From an uncultured Pirellulaceae bacterium (GTDB lineage Bacteria > Planctomycetota > Planctomycetia > Pirellulales > Pirellulaceae): a stretch of 64,000 bases of DNA. Below, piece by piece: positions 9,518 to 20,100 of this stretch. Under the pieces are notes generated by a model that was not told where the DNA came from, did no database searches, and was given only the letters and a program-made list of their open reading frames with translations. The stretch spans positions 1 through 64,000 of the forward strand of contig CALDHM010000002.1 in NCBI GenBank assembly GCA_937941455.1, read 5' to 3'. The first letter of the stretch is position 1; each line of letters starts with the position of its first letter. Position numbers and translations under genes: made by a program.

Positions 9518-10162
9518 TCAGTTCCCGCTTGTCGCGCTGCTGACCGATTGGCCCACACTAACCGGAATGATTGGCGGTTGCAGTTGTTGCTGGTAAGCGG
9601 CGTTGACTCCCGCGGTGCGGGCGCCGCTGAAGCGGATCGGTTCCTGCGTGCTGACGGCAACCGTCCAGGCATGCCCGCTGCCGAGATGATCTCGGAGTGC
9701 GTCACGGACGACTTGTAGGCGTCCCTCGGCGGTTTTCGGGTTGAAGTGCGAGGCTACGAGCACCGTTTGAGCTTGCGGCGTGGAGACGATTTCGTCGAGC
9801 TTGGCCATCCCCAAGGGGTTCAGTTGCCCGGTTTCTGCATCGAAGTGACAATCTCGCAGCGTGCAGCTGTAATCGAATCCTGCAATTAGATTTTGTGTCC
9901 ACGCCAGGTTGTAGGCTTGGGCATCCCAGCAGTCGAATGGTTTCGGCCAAGCCCGATTGCGCGCATCGATTTTTTGCAACTGCTGACGGGCTTCTTCGTG
10001 GCGTGCAGCCCAATGGCCGTGACCGAGACCATGGCCGACGCTCGCGGGTTGGCAATCGTTACAGCTACCAGGCCAGGGCGCGTACTGGGCGAGAACGCAG
10101 GTGGAAGCGGCAGAGCAGAGCGCGAACAGGACAAGACGATAGGCGCGGGAAACGTTGGACAT
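9518..10162 (-). CDS. Secreted hypothetical protein
   Basis: The N-terminus (SRAYRLVLFALCSAASTCVLAQ) is a typical Sec signal peptide with cleavage after VLA. The mature part starts with a Cys-, Gly- and His-rich segment (CNDCQPASVGHGLGHGHW), then a region similar in outline to OmpA-type peptidoglycan-binding domains (LNPLGMAKLDEIV, VLVASHF, RLQVVRDAL). That resemblance is weak and I do not assert it. The ORF opens with TTG at 10168, but the ATG at 10162 has GGAGAG eight bases upstream. It lies 124 bp downstream of tadC on the same strand, so it may be an accessory part of the Tad block or an independent gene. Confidence 0.7.
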   Translation of the reverse strand: MSNVSRAYRLVLFALCSAASTCVLAQYAPWPGSCNDCQPASVGHGLGHGHWAARHEEARQQLQKIDARNRAWPKPFDCWDAQAYNLAWTQNLIAGFDYSCTLRDCHFDAETGQLNPLGMAKLDEIVSTPQAQTVLVASHFNPKTAEGRLQVVRDALRDHLGSGHAWTVAVSTQEPIRFSGARTAGVNAAYQQQLQPPIIPVSVGQSVSSATSGN

Positions 10163-10286
10163 CGACAACTCTCCGAAGTAGGTTTCAAGGGCCTTCCCAG
10201 GTCGGCCTGCGAGATTTATCGGATGATTCGCCTATTCCCGATCGATCAATCGAACGTAATTTTTCGAAAATCGGGGTCCGATTAGG

Positions 10287-11237
10287 CTATTTGCCCATGG
10301 CTGGGAGCATTTCATTGATCATCGTGATTGCAGCGGGTCCAACGAGTACGACGAATATACCGGGAAAAATGAATAGAACGAGGGGGAAAATGAGTTTAAC
10401 GGCGGTTTTGGCAGCTTTTTCCTCGGCCAATTGTCGGCGTCGCGTCCGCATCGTATCGCTTTGGGTTCGCAGAGCCACGCCGATACTGGTTCCGAAGCGG
10501 TCGACTTGAATCATGATTTGGGCCAGCGTTTTTAGGTCGTCGACGCCGTTGCGGTCCCCGAGGTCTTGCAGCACCTCGGTTCGCGCCCGTCCCATCTGCA
10601 AGGCCTGGTTGCAGATTTTGAATTCGTGGCAGATCTCACGATGGGTTTTCGACATTTCTTCGGCGACTCGCCGCATCGCCTGGTCAAGGCCCAACCCGGC
10701 CTCGACGCACACCACCATCAGGTCCAGCGCATCGGGCAGACCCAGGAAAATGTTTTGTTTGCGGCGGCTAATCAAAAATGAGAGAACGAATTCAGGTATA
10801 AAAAGTCCGACCCCGGCAGCCGTCAAGGTGTAGATCAGCGACCAAAGATTAATGCCGTTGGCGATCAATGAGATGCCCCCGGCAAGGATGAAGATGGCGA
10901 TGGCCGTAATACCCTTGATTGTCACAAACATCGCGACAGCGTTTTCACCGCGGAATCCGGCGTGATTGAGTCGTTGGCGCAACTGGTTGATTTCTTTCTC
11001 CGATTTCGGAGTCAGCGATTCCGATAAACTTGGGCTGGCCGCCTCCAGTAACTTGGTCAATCCATTCTTTTCGTCGACATTGATTTCGGTACGGTTTCCA
11101 AACTTTTTGGTAATGGCTTCCAGCCGCGATTCGGTGCGGCTGCGGCGGTTGAGCAAGAAATCCCCAATGGCCCAAAAGGCCAACGCACAGGCCATGCAGA
11201 TCGTGAAAGGCAGAATCGTGACAAAATCTAATTGCAT
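10287..11237 (-). CDS. tadC: Type II secretion F-family platform protein, TadC-like
   Basis: Polytopic inner-membrane protein of the tight-adherence (Flp pilus) machine. It has an N-terminal hydrophobic segment (FTICMACALAFWAIGDFLL), two central membrane helices (ITAIAIFILAGGISLIANGI and LIYTLTAAGVGLFIPEFVLSF), the cytoplasmic T2SSF domain with LPDALDLMVVCVEAGLGLDQAM, and a C-terminal helix (LIFPLVLFIFPGIFVVLVG). Length is 316 aa, usual for TadC. It lies 54 bp downstream of tadB and pairs with it as the membrane platform. Confidence 0.9.
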   Translation of the reverse strand: MQLDFVTILPFTICMACALAFWAIGDFLLNRRSRTESRLEAITKKFGNRTEINVDEKNGLTKLLEAASPSLSESLTPKSEKEINQLRQRLNHAGFRGENAVAMFVTIKGITAIAIFILAGGISLIANGINLWSLIYTLTAAGVGLFIPEFVLSFLISRRKQNIFLGLPDALDLMVVCVEAGLGLDQAMRRVAEEMSKTHREICHEFKICNQALQMGRARTEVLQDLGDRNGVDDLKTLAQIMIQVDRFGTSIGVALRTQSDTMRTRRRQLAEEKAAKTAVKLIFPLVLFIFPGIFVVLVGPAAITMINEMLPAMGK

Positions 11238-11291
11238 ATCGTATCTCGCAGGCCGCTTTGTAACAGAGTGATCGATCGCTCCCGTTGAAGT

Positions 11292-12254
11292 TTACACCTT
11301 GATCGTGATGATTTTTTTGATCATGGCCGCACCGAAGAATTGCAGAATGATCCCGGCGGCCAGCATCTGGTTGCCGAGTGGGTCGCGAAACAACATCATC
11401 ACGTAGTCGTAATTCAAGCGGAGCATGGTTAAAAACAGTACGGGCGGCAACGCCAGCAAGACCACACCCGAAAGACGGCCTTCGCCGGTCAGTGCTTGGA
11501 TTTGTCCCTGGATTGTGAACCGTTCGCGGATCAGGTGAGAGATCTTGTCCAGGATTTCGGCCAAGTCGCCACCGGTCTGCCGTTGCAGGAGGACGCTCGT
11601 CACGAAAAATCGCAGGTCGAGGTTATCGATCCGGTCGGCGAGCTTCTGCAAGGCTTCTTCTAGCGGGACCCCCAGGTTTTGTTCTTCGTAGCAGCGACCG
11701 AACTCCGGACCAAGCGGATCTTCGGCCTGCTGCGCAACGAGCTGAATTCCAGCCGGAAGGCTTTGTCCAGCCCGCAAAGCCTGGCTGATCAAGTCGAGGC
11801 TGTCGGGGAGTTGCGCGGCAAATTTCGCCAAGCGGCGCCGCACCATGAACCACAGGTAAATGAACGGGCAGGCGACACCGAACAGGAACACCAGCGGAAA
11901 AAAGGATTTGATCGGAGACACGATCAAGAATACGAGTGTCAAGCCGACGCCGATCCCACCGGCGATCAACAAAAATTTGGCCGTTTCCACGTCTTTCAAC
12001 CCTGCATTTTCCAGGGCCCGCCGCAGGTTGAAAAATCGGCCGATGAACGACTCGATCAGATTGGGTGCATCATCGAGGGGGCTGGTGAGGATCGAGCTCG
12101 ATTCCAAGACCACGGAAGTCGCGTTCCGTTTCTTGGTCAAATTCTCCAAGCGGGCTTCGACAGCGCTCGTATCACTGGTGAACATGTTAGCGATGGCATA
12201 AACCACGCCCGAGACGCTGACGGCGACGCTGACGAAGATCAGTAGGTAAGTCAT
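11292..12254 (-). CDS. tadB: Type II secretion F-family platform protein, TadB-like
   Basis: Inner-membrane platform protein of the Tad system, 320 aa. It begins with a membrane helix (MTYLLIFVSVAVSVSGVVYAIA), followed by two helices around residues 90-135, then the T2SSF domain with QLPDSLDLISQALRAGQSLPAGIQLVA and LGVPLEEALQKLADRI, and a C-terminal helix. It is 26 bp from tadA on the same strand. The order tadA-tadB-tadC is the canonical core. TadA, also present, would supply energy for pilus assembly or secretion through this platform. Confidence 0.9.
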   Translation of the reverse strand: MTYLLIFVSVAVSVSGVVYAIANMFTSDTSAVEARLENLTKKRNATSVVLESSSILTSPLDDAPNLIESFIGRFFNLRRALENAGLKDVETAKFLLIAGGIGVGLTLVFLIVSPIKSFFPLVFLFGVACPFIYLWFMVRRRLAKFAAQLPDSLDLISQALRAGQSLPAGIQLVAQQAEDPLGPEFGRCYEEQNLGVPLEEALQKLADRIDNLDLRFFVTSVLLQRQTGGDLAEILDKISHLIRERFTIQGQIQALTGEGRLSGVVLLALPPVLFLTMLRLNYDYVMMLFRDPLGNQMLAAGIILQFFGAAMIKKIITIKV

Positions 12255-12280
12255 GGTGGTTTCCTGGATCAGCTATGAGG

Positions 12281-13588
12281 TCAGCATTGGAGCATAACCC
12301 GTTCGCGGAAAATACTGGCTGGCAGTTTGACCCCGGCGGCCTCCAGGCGCGCCATGCATTTTGGGCGAACGCCGGTACAGATGAATTTGCCGACCGCTTT
12401 GCCATTTTCATCGACGCCCTCTTGGACGAATTTAAAAATGTCTTGGGTCACGATCGTTTCGTTTTCCATACCGCAGATTTCGGTGATGTGCGTGACCTTG
12501 CGGGCACCGCCTTGCAACCGGTTGGCTTGCACGATCAGGTTGACGGCACTAGCGATCTGAGTTCGCATCGCTTTGATGGGCAACTCAAAACCGGCCATCA
12601 TGATCAGGGTTTCGAGGCGGGAGAGGCAATCGCGGGGCGTGTTCGCATGCGTCGTCGTCATCGAACCTTCGTGGCCCGTGTTCATGGCTTGCAGCATGTC
12701 CAAAGCCTCGGGACCGCGGCATTCGCCGATGATGATCCGCTCCGGACGCATACGCAAGCAGTTTCGCACGAGGTCGGTCGCCGTGACTTCCCCCTTGCCT
12801 TCGATGTTGGGTGGTCGAGTTTCCAGACGTACCACGTGCTCTTGCTGCAGTTGCAATTCGGCGGCGTCTTCGATCGTGATGATCCGGTCAGTGTTCGGAA
12901 TGAAACTGGACAAAGTATTGAGCAAAGTGGTTTTACCGGAGCCCGTACCGCCGGAAATGATGATATTCAGCCGCGCCTTCATGGCACCCTCGAGAAGCAT
13001 GACCATTTCCGGAGTAAACGCTTTGTAGTTCAACAAGTCTTCGAGCTTGAGAGGGTTGGAGCCGAAGCGGCGAATGGACATCGCGGCACCGTCGAGCGCC
13101 AGCGGCGGAATGATGGCGTTGACGCGGGAACCGTCTTCGAGGCGCGCGTCAACCATCGGGCACGTTTCGTCGACGCGTCGACCGACCTTCGACACGATGC
13201 GGTCGATGATTTGAAGCAGGTGAGCATTGTTGCGGAACTCGACGTTGCTCCGTTGCATCTTGCCGCCGCGCTCGCAGTAGATGTTCTTCGGGCCGTTGAT
13301 CAAAATATCGCTGATGGTCGGATCCTTCAGCAGCAACTCGAGCGGACCCAAGCCGAAGGTTTCATCGAGCACCTCGTCGATCAAGCGGTCCCGTTCGAGT
13401 CGGTTGAGCAGGCTGCTTTCACTGTCGCAGAGGTGTTCGACGACGACACGAATTTCTTTGCGGAGAACGTCGCCTTGAAGTTCCCCAACGCGAGCCAAGT
13501 CCAGCTTTCCAATCAGTTTCTGGTGGATCCGCTGTTTCAGCAGATCGAACTCATTCGTTTTCAGGTTGTTTTTCAGCGAGTTACTCAT
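12281..13588 (-). CDS. tadA: Tad/CpaF secretion ATPase (TadA)
   Basis: Hexameric type II/IV secretion ATPase that powers Flp-type pilus assembly or retraction. The Walker A motif ([14 protein letters not shown]) is near residue 210, the Asp box ([22 protein letters not shown]) follows, then Walker B ([25 protein letters not shown]) and the His box ([21 protein letters not shown]). The N-terminal domain carries the CpaF-type sequence [23 protein letters not shown]. At 435 aa the length is normal. It is the first gene of the minus-strand tadABC run, divergent from the YqgE gene across about 190 bp that should hold both promoters. No pilin, prepilin peptidase, CpaB or secretin gene adjoins it. 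Confidence 0.95.
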   Translation of the reverse strand: MSNSLKNNLKTNEFDLLKQRIHQKLIGKLDLARVGELQGDVLRKEIRVVVEHLCDSESSLLNRLERDRLIDEVLDETFGLGPLELLLKDPTISDILINGPKNIYCERGGKMQRSNVEFRNNAHLLQIIDRIVSKVGRRVDETCPMVDARLEDGSRVNAIIPPLALDGAAMSIRRFGSNPLKLEDLLNYKAFTPEMVMLLEGAMKARLNIIISGGTGSGKTTLLNTLSSFIPNTDRIITIEDAAELQLQQEHVVRLETRPPNIEGKGEVTATDLVRNCLRMRPERIIIGECRGPEALDMLQAMNTGHEGSMTTTHANTPRDCLSRLETLIMMAGFELPIKAMRTQIASAVNLIVQANRLQGGARKVTHITEICGMENETIVTQDIFKFVQEGVDENGKAVGKFICTGVRPKCMARLEAAGVKLPASIFRERVMLQC

Positions 13589-13780
13589 CGTGGATCACCA
13601 CAGGTTCAGGATATAACTACGGCCAGGTCGGAGCGCGAGCGCGGCCTCGATTTCAGGGAAATTCGCTACAATTAACAGAACCGATCCAGAAGATTCGCCT
13701 TGCTTACGCGTCGGTTTTTTTTCGATTTTGCGGATAGGTTCTGAGGTTCGGAAATTCGCTGATGACCGCAGAGTTGACGC

Positions 13781-14335
13781 ATGGATTCCTGGCTGACTGG
13801 ACATTTTTTGATTGCCGTTCCGGCACTGGCCGATCCTAATTTTTTTCGGACGGCAGTACTCCTCTTCCAGCATTCGGAATCAGGTGCGGCTGGTGTAGTG
13901 GTTAATCGACGAACCGATCTAAAAATCTGTGAACTGGGCGACGAATTCGCTGAGGGGAATGAAGTTGCCGAGAAGTTCGTTTATTATGGTGGTCCAGTTG
14001 AAGGGCCCATATTGGCTGTACACACAAGTCTGGCGGTAGCGGAGCTGTCGATTGTGCCTGGATTGTATTTATCATCCAGCCGTGATGCTCTGCTCGAATT
14101 GTACCGACAGAACACGCACCGCTACCGTTTCTTTGGGAGCTACTCGGGCTGGGGACCGGGGCAACTCGAAAGCGAAATCGAGGCAGGTGGGTGGCTGACG
14201 ACGCCCGCCGACTTGGATGATGTCTTCGAGACGGACCACGAGCGGCTATGGAAGACGTTGTGCGAGCGTGTGGGGCTGTCAATACTTTTGCCGAACCTAC
14301 CCCAGCCGACCGACCAGGACCCCTCCTGCAACTGA
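13781..14335 (+). CDS. YqgE/AlgH family protein (UPF0301)
   Basis: Member of the YqgE/AlgH family, whose biochemical role is not established. Family hallmarks are GHFLIAVPALADPNFFRTAVLL at the N-terminus, AAGVVVNRR, YYGGPVEGP, and SYSGWGPGQLESEIEAGGW. The length of 184 aa is standard. It is a single gene upstream of, and in the same direction as, the OPT transporter gene. Confidence 0.9.
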   Translation: MDSWLTGHFLIAVPALADPNFFRTAVLLFQHSESGAAGVVVNRRTDLKICELGDEFAEGNEVAEKFVYYGGPVEGPILAVHTSLAVAELSIVPGLYLSSSRDALLELYRQNTHRYRFFGSYSGWGPGQLESEIEAGGWLTTPADLDDVFETDHERLWKTLCERVGLSILLPNLPQPTDQDPSCN

Positions 14336-14497
14336 CCCGCCGGGATGCCTCTGGGGCCTCAGCCTTGCCGCTGGCCGTCCACGAGCCTTGGATCGTGGAT
14401 TCCCCCGCACTGTCGAATCGCGCAGAATAGTGGTCGCCTCGAGAGCAGGCCGACCGCATCAGAGATCCGTCTCCTAGCCCCGCTGGAAAAACTCGCC

Positions 14498-16261
14498 ATG
14501 AAGAGTGGACCACGTATCACGACGATTCAAGGCCCCTATCCGGAATTCACCTGGATCGCCGTATTGGTGGGGTGGGCGATCGGAGCGTTGATCACGGTTT
14601 CGGTCGCGTACGCGGCGCTGATGTTGGGATTTTCGATCGAAGGCTCGGAGTTGGCGGCGATCCTAGGTTGGGGCGTGCTGCGCGGGGTGATGCGGCGGAC
14701 GAGCATCGTCGAGAACAACATCAATCAAACCATCGCTTCGGCGGTGAATGGCGCGTCGAGTGGCATCATGTTCAGTGTGCCCGCCTTGTTGATCCTGTCG
14801 AAGCAAGAGCAATTTGTAGACCTGGCGGAAATCAACCTACCGCTCCTGATCTTGGCTGCGGTGACGGGCTGCATCGTGGGGCTCTGTTTTGTTATTCCCT
14901 TGCGGAAACAGTTGATCGATTTCGAACGCCTCCCCTATCCTGGTGGGATCGCGGTGGCCGCAATTTTGAAGAGTCCCGGTGCTGGGGTGAAAAAGGCCCT
15001 GTTGCTGTTGGGGGGGATCTTAGCCGCCGTGATCATTCAATCACTGTGCCTGGTTTTGTACGGCGATCACGCGAAATGGCTGCTCGGTAAACACCTTGGT
15101 TTACCTGCGTTTCTCAACCTGAATTTGTTTCTGTCGATCATGACGATCGGCGTGGGTTACCTTTCGGGTCGCGGTGGATTGTGGTTCGGGGCCGGGGGAT
15201 TCATTTGCTATTTGGTGCTGGCGCCACTGCTGTCGCTGCTGGGGGATCCGGCGATGGTTGAGATGACGAGCAATCCCGACCAATTGCGTGTCGAAGTCTT
15301 TCGACCAACAGGCATCGGGATGCTAATAGGTGCGGCAATCGGCGGGATTCTCGCGGCTCTGCCGATGATTCTCGGAGCCTTCGGGGCATTGCGGGGGGCC
15401 TCGCAGCGGACGGCTGGCGACGTCGCCGCCAAGGACGAATTGCCACTGAGTCTGCTCGCCGCAATGGTGGCGCTCGGCAGCGTGTTGATCGTGGCGATCG
15501 CCTGGGGTGTGGGCGAAGGAAAAATCGGTTGGGGGCGGGCCGTCTTGTCCGCCGGACTTGGGATCGCTTGGATTTGGATCGCGGGCGTCATCGTCGCCGA
15601 ATGCATCGGCCGGACGAACTGGTCCCCGCTGTCCGGGATGAGCTTGATCGCGGTGACGATTTTGATTTTCGCCTTGAAGGGTGGTACGGATACCTTGACC
15701 ACGATCCGCGTGGCGATGATCGTCGGCGCGACTGTCTGTCTCGGCATCTCTCAAGCGAGCGATATGATGCTTGACCTGAAAAGCGGGTATTTGATCGGCG
15801 CGATTCCGCGGCGACAACAGATCGCTCAGATGATCGGGACATGGCTCGGACCGATTCTTGTGGTGTGGTTGATGTTCGTGTTGCATCAATCTCGGCCAGG
15901 AGGGATGGGGGGGGATCGATTGCCCGCGCCGCAGGCGCAGGCGCTGGCCTCGACGATCGATGCGATTGTCAGCGGGAACGTGCCAGCATTTCGTTATACG
16001 GCGGGCGCGATTCTGGGCCTGATGTTGGCGATGAGCGGCTTGGGAGGGATCGGCGTGTTGGTTGGATTGGGCTTTTACATGCCGTTCGATATCGTGCTGA
16101 CCTACACGATCGGAAATTTATTGCGAATGGCCAGTGATCGATATTTTGGCAAAGCCTTTGGCTATGAAATCGGCGTGCCGATCGCGGCAGGCTTGATTGT
16201 CGGCGAGGCCCTGGTGGGAGTCGGTGGAGCTTTCAGGGCAATCGCGTTTGGGGGAACTTGA
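14498..16261 (+). CDS. OPT family (oligopeptide) transporter
   Basis: Polytopic membrane transporter of the OPT superfamily, which moves peptides or metal-chelate complexes. About 14 hydrophobic segments span the whole protein; an early conserved-looking segment is TSIVENNINQTIASAVNGAS, and PYPGGIAVAAILKSPG fits the family. I replaced the ORF-track start (14345) with the ATG at 14498, because the 51 codons before it are Arg/Pro/Ser-rich and not membrane-like; that gives 587 aa. Its stop is one base from the ATG of the next gene, so the two are almost certainly co-transcribed and probably translationally coupled. Substrate cannot be inferred. Confidence 0.85.
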   Translation: MKSGPRITTIQGPYPEFTWIAVLVGWAIGALITVSVAYAALMLGFSIEGSELAAILGWGVLRGVMRRTSIVENNINQTIASAVNGASSGIMFSVPALLILSKQEQFVDLAEINLPLLILAAVTGCIVGLCFVIPLRKQLIDFERLPYPGGIAVAAILKSPGAGVKKALLLLGGILAAVIIQSLCLVLYGDHAKWLLGKHLGLPAFLNLNLFLSIMTIGVGYLSGRGGLWFGAGGFICYLVLAPLLSLLGDPAMVEMTSNPDQLRVEVFRPTGIGMLIGAAIGGILAALPMILGAFGALRGASQRTAGDVAAKDELPLSLLAAMVALGSVLIVAIAWGVGEGKIGWGRAVLSAGLGIAWIWIAGVIVAECIGRTNWSPLSGMSLIAVTILIFALKGGTDTLTTIRVAMIVGATVCLGISQASDMMLDLKSGYLIGAIPRRQQIAQMIGTWLGPILVVWLMFVLHQSRPGGMGGDRLPAPQAQALASTIDAIVSGNVPAFRYTAGAILGLMLAMSGLGGIGVLVGLGFYMPFDIVLTYTIGNLLRMASDRYFGKAFGYEIGVPIAAGLIVGEALVGVGGAFRAIAFGGT

Positions 16262-16262
16262 G

Positions 16263-17054
16263 ATGACGAAAACCGTCGGCTTGGCGTTGTTATGGTTGGG
16301 TTTTCTTGGGGCCGCCTTGGTGACTGTGATCCAGCCGGAAGGAGATTTTCTGTGGACAGGAACGCCGATGGAGCCCAGACTCGGCACGCCGGTTTGGGGC
16401 GTGATCCGCGACGCCGCAACAAACCGGGATGTTCCTGTACAGGGGGTCCTTACCCATTGCGACGATCTCAGCGCTACGCTTGACATCACTGAGAGAGACC
16501 CGCAGACGAACGAAACTCGATCCGTCAGTCGCACGATTCAGCGAAATGAAGCTCGCTGGTTGCGTACCAAGGTTTCAGATCGACCATGGAGCAAGATTGA
16601 TTGGCCTTGGTATGCGGTCGCAGCGGGGATCGGCTGGCTGGGGGTGGTGGTCTTGCGGCGAGCGAAAGCCGCCGAGCGAGTCTCGCGGAGGGGCGACGAG
16701 ACGGGTAACTTGAATCAATTGGTCGAGCAATTGGGTCGCGTTGCTGCCGGGGTTTCATCCCTGGCCGAGCGAATCGACAACTTGACTTGCGAAGAAGTGC
16801 TCGATGAGATCGATCTTCGACTCGCCCCGCAACTGACAGCCTTCGCTGACGAGCGGCAGGTTTTGGCCGACCGACTTGGCACGGCGGCTTATTCTCGGAT
16901 CATGACGGAGTTCGCCAGTGGGGAGCGTTATCTCAATCGCGCATGGTCGGCCGCTGCCGACGGTTATATCGATGAAGTTGTCGCGGCCGTGAACCATGCG
17001 CGAAATTTTCTCGACGAGGCACAGCGATTGGCCAAGGAAGCCATCGCCAAGTGA
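16263..17054 (+). CDS. Membrane protein of unknown function, coupled to the OPT gene
   Basis: Not recognised. It starts with a signal-anchor-like helix (VGLALLWLGFLGAALVTVI), has an extracytoplasmic beta-like segment to about residue 110 (QGVLTHCDDLSATLDIT), a second membrane helix (WYAVAAGIGWLGVVVLRRAK), and a helical cytoplasmic tail with heptad-like spacing (LNQLVEQLGRVAAGVSSLAERIDNL is longer but of this kind). The start at 16263 is set by the overlap with the OPT stop; the ORF-track start at 16197 lies inside the OPT gene. It may be an accessory of the transporter, but this is inferred only from gene order. Confidence 0.7.
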   Translation: MTKTVGLALLWLGFLGAALVTVIQPEGDFLWTGTPMEPRLGTPVWGVIRDAATNRDVPVQGVLTHCDDLSATLDITERDPQTNETRSVSRTIQRNEARWLRTKVSDRPWSKIDWPWYAVAAGIGWLGVVVLRRAKAAERVSRRGDETGNLNQLVEQLGRVAAGVSSLAERIDNLTCEEVLDEIDLRLAPQLTAFADERQVLADRLGTAAYSRIMTEFASGERYLNRAWSAAADGYIDEVVAAVNHARNFLDEAQRLAKEAIAK

Positions 17055-17195
17055 TCGTCGACTTCGTTGGTAGGGTTGCAATAGCTGATCGGGGCGCGGG
17101 AATTCGGGCGAGAGCTACCCGACGTCCCCCTGTCAGATGTTAAAAATCTTCGTCGCTCGGCGAATTCGGCCCTGGAGCCCTGCCTTTCGTGGGAA

Positions 17196-20100
17196 TTACG
17201 GCGACTTCCAAGCCGGTATCGGCCGACCCGGCGTCCACGGTGCACCGGCCAAATCGAGACGATTGAATAGCTCGGGAATATCGACCTTCAATAGTTGGTT
17301 CAATTGCTGCACCGCTTCCTCGAATTCCGCCAGTGCGATTTCGTACTGACGCTGATGAGTACCGGTCGGTCCCGTCGTGCTGCCGAGGGCGCCCATCATG
17401 GCTGTTGACAATCGCGCTTGGAGGCCAGGCATCGAATCTTCATTGCGGCGTTCGCGGGTCGGGTCCCCTGTAAACCGTTCGCGAATGTCCAGCAAACGGA
17501 TTTGCAAGTCCCGAATTTCTCGCCACAAGTTTGGATCGACTTCGACGGCGGTGCGGGTCAATCCCTCGACGGCCTCTAGTTGGTCCGCAGCGTCGCTGGC
17601 CAATTGGGTGGCGGCGGCCACTGCATTGCCTAGCTTCAGAACGCGGCGGCCGAACTCGAGAATCGCCAACCGATTGACTTCTGATGTGTCGCCAAAGGTA
17701 AGGGGCTCGATCTCGAACTCTGTCTTACCGGTGATTTCCGTGACTACCCCATCCACCATTTGGGAAACCTCGACGGTATACTTGCCGGGAAGCGCCAATG
17801 GTCCCGCAGAGCCATCCCCGCGACGTCGCCCCCCACCCGATGGTCCGGCATGGCGGAAGTCCCACGTCGTCCGCACCATGCCCTTGCCGGTCGAAATCGG
17901 CAGCTTACGTACGATGTTGCCCGAAGAGTCACGGATGGTCAACCAGCGGCTGGGAGGGGCCTCGCGGTCCTGGGCCTTGAGGTCTTCCCAGCTCGGATAG
18001 GGGACGTCCTTGCCCGCGGCATGCAATTGTCGATCGCGTTCTTTCCTGACGGCTTGTTTGGTCTTCAGTTCGTCCTTCAGGTACAGCGTGAACGTCGCGC
18101 CGAAATCGGGGTTTGGTGCAGTATAAAAATCGGAACCCAGAAACGCCTTGCCGGGCACGCCGAGCGTGGTGACCACCTGATACATCAAACCCTTACGAAT
18201 GGGGAAGATATGGTTGGTCGCCAGCAATTCGTTGGAGACTTGCCGCAGCGGCGAGTAATCGTCGAGGATGTAAATGCCGCGGCCGAAGGTCCCCAGGACG
18301 AGATCATCCTCGCGGCGTTGGATCTCGATGTCCCGCACGGCGATCGTAGGTAGTCCCGATTTCAGGGCAACCCATTTCTGCCCACCGTCAATGGTGAAAA
18401 AACAGCCGAATTCGGTGCCGCAAAACAAAAGGTTGGGGTTGACATGGTCCTGGGCCAGACAATAAACGCTGCCGCGCTCGGGAAGGTTGCCGCTAAGGTC
18501 TTGCCAAGTCTGCCCGCGATCGGTGGACTTGACGATGTAGGGCCTGAAATCGCCGCGTTTGTGATTGTTGACCGCGACGTAAACCGTGTTCGCATCGTGC
18601 CAATCGGCTTCGATATCATTGATGTAGCCGAATTCCGGCACATCGAGGGTTCCGAACCGCTCGATGCGCCGCCACGTACCGCCGCCATCCTCGCTGACTT
18701 GGACCAACCCGTCGTCGGTGCCCACGTAGAGAAGGCCCTCAGCCAGGCGGGACTCGGACACGGCAACGATGTTGCCATACAACGAAGTCGAGGCATTTTT
18801 CGCGACCGCATCGACTCCCCAAATCTTCCCCATGACCTTCAACTGATTGCGATCGATCTGGCGAGTCAAATCGGGACTGATTGCCGTCCAATTATCGCCG
18901 CGATCGTCGCTGCGGAACAAAATTTGCGAGCCGAAATAGATTCGCCGCGGGCTATGCGGTGAAATCATGAGAGCCGCATCCCAATTCCAGCGCAGCGGGG
19001 GGCCTTCGCGTGATTCCCGCGGTTTGATGTCCACGATCTCGCCCGTTTTGCGATTGAAACGAACCAAGCCGCCGTATTGCCATTGGGAATAAATCGTGTC
19101 TGGATCCTCAGGATCCACCACAGGCTTGAAGCCGTCGCCGAAGACCGTGACGAACCAATCGCTGCTGCGAATGCCGTGGCTTGTGTTGGTGCGCGATGGG
19201 CCGCCCTGAGTCGCGTTGTCTTGGGTGCCACCATAGACGTAGTAGAACGGCGTGTCGTTGGACAAACCGATCTTGTAAAACTGGGTGACAGGCAGATTGG
19301 GAAAATAACGATACGTCTTCCCGCGATCCCAAGTTTCGTACAGCCCGCCATCGCAACCGAACAGCAAGTGATTTTCATCTTGGGGATCGATGACCAACGC
19401 GTGATTGTCGACGTGTTTGTCGTTCTCGCCAAGTTGCACGAAGGTCCGGCCGCCATCCTCGCTGACCATCGTGTAGGTGTCGAGCGAGTAGACTCGATCG
19501 ACCGAATGCGGGCAGCAGACGATCTCATTGTAATACTGTGGGCTGCTGGAAACGTAGCCGCTCATTTTTTGCCACGTTTCACCCCGGTTGTTACTGCGGA
19601 AAAAACCGCTCTGCCCTTCGGCCGCTTCGACGATCGCGTAAACGACTTCCGGATTGACCGGTGAGATCGCCAAGCCGATTTTTCCCAAATCTCCCCCCGG
19701 AAGCCCGCGGTTGATTTTTTTCCAGGTCGCTCCCGCATCGGTCGATTTATAGATGGTCGATTCGGGCCCACCATCGATCAGGACCCAGGTGTGTCGACGG
19801 CGCTGGTAGGAGGTCGCGTAGACGATATCTGGATTGATCGGGTCCAGATGGACTTCGTTGACCCCGGTCATCGGGCTGATGTCCAAAATTTTGGCCCAAG
19901 TCTTCCCGCCATCCGTTGTTTTGTACAAACCGCGGTCTCCGCCATCGCGCCAGAGTGGCCCCTGGGCGGCAACATAGACCGTATTGCCATCTTGGGGATG
20001 GATTACTATTTTGCCGATATGTTCGCTGTCTGGGAGACCGACCTTGGTAAACGATTGTCCCCCGTCGGTCGATTTGTACAGTCCATCTCCATAGCCCACG

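Noticed and set aside
12275-13675. 466-aa plus-strand ORF
   Set aside because: It mirrors tadA on the opposite strand, which has full Walker motifs; the mirror is His/Asp/Val-biased with no domain.
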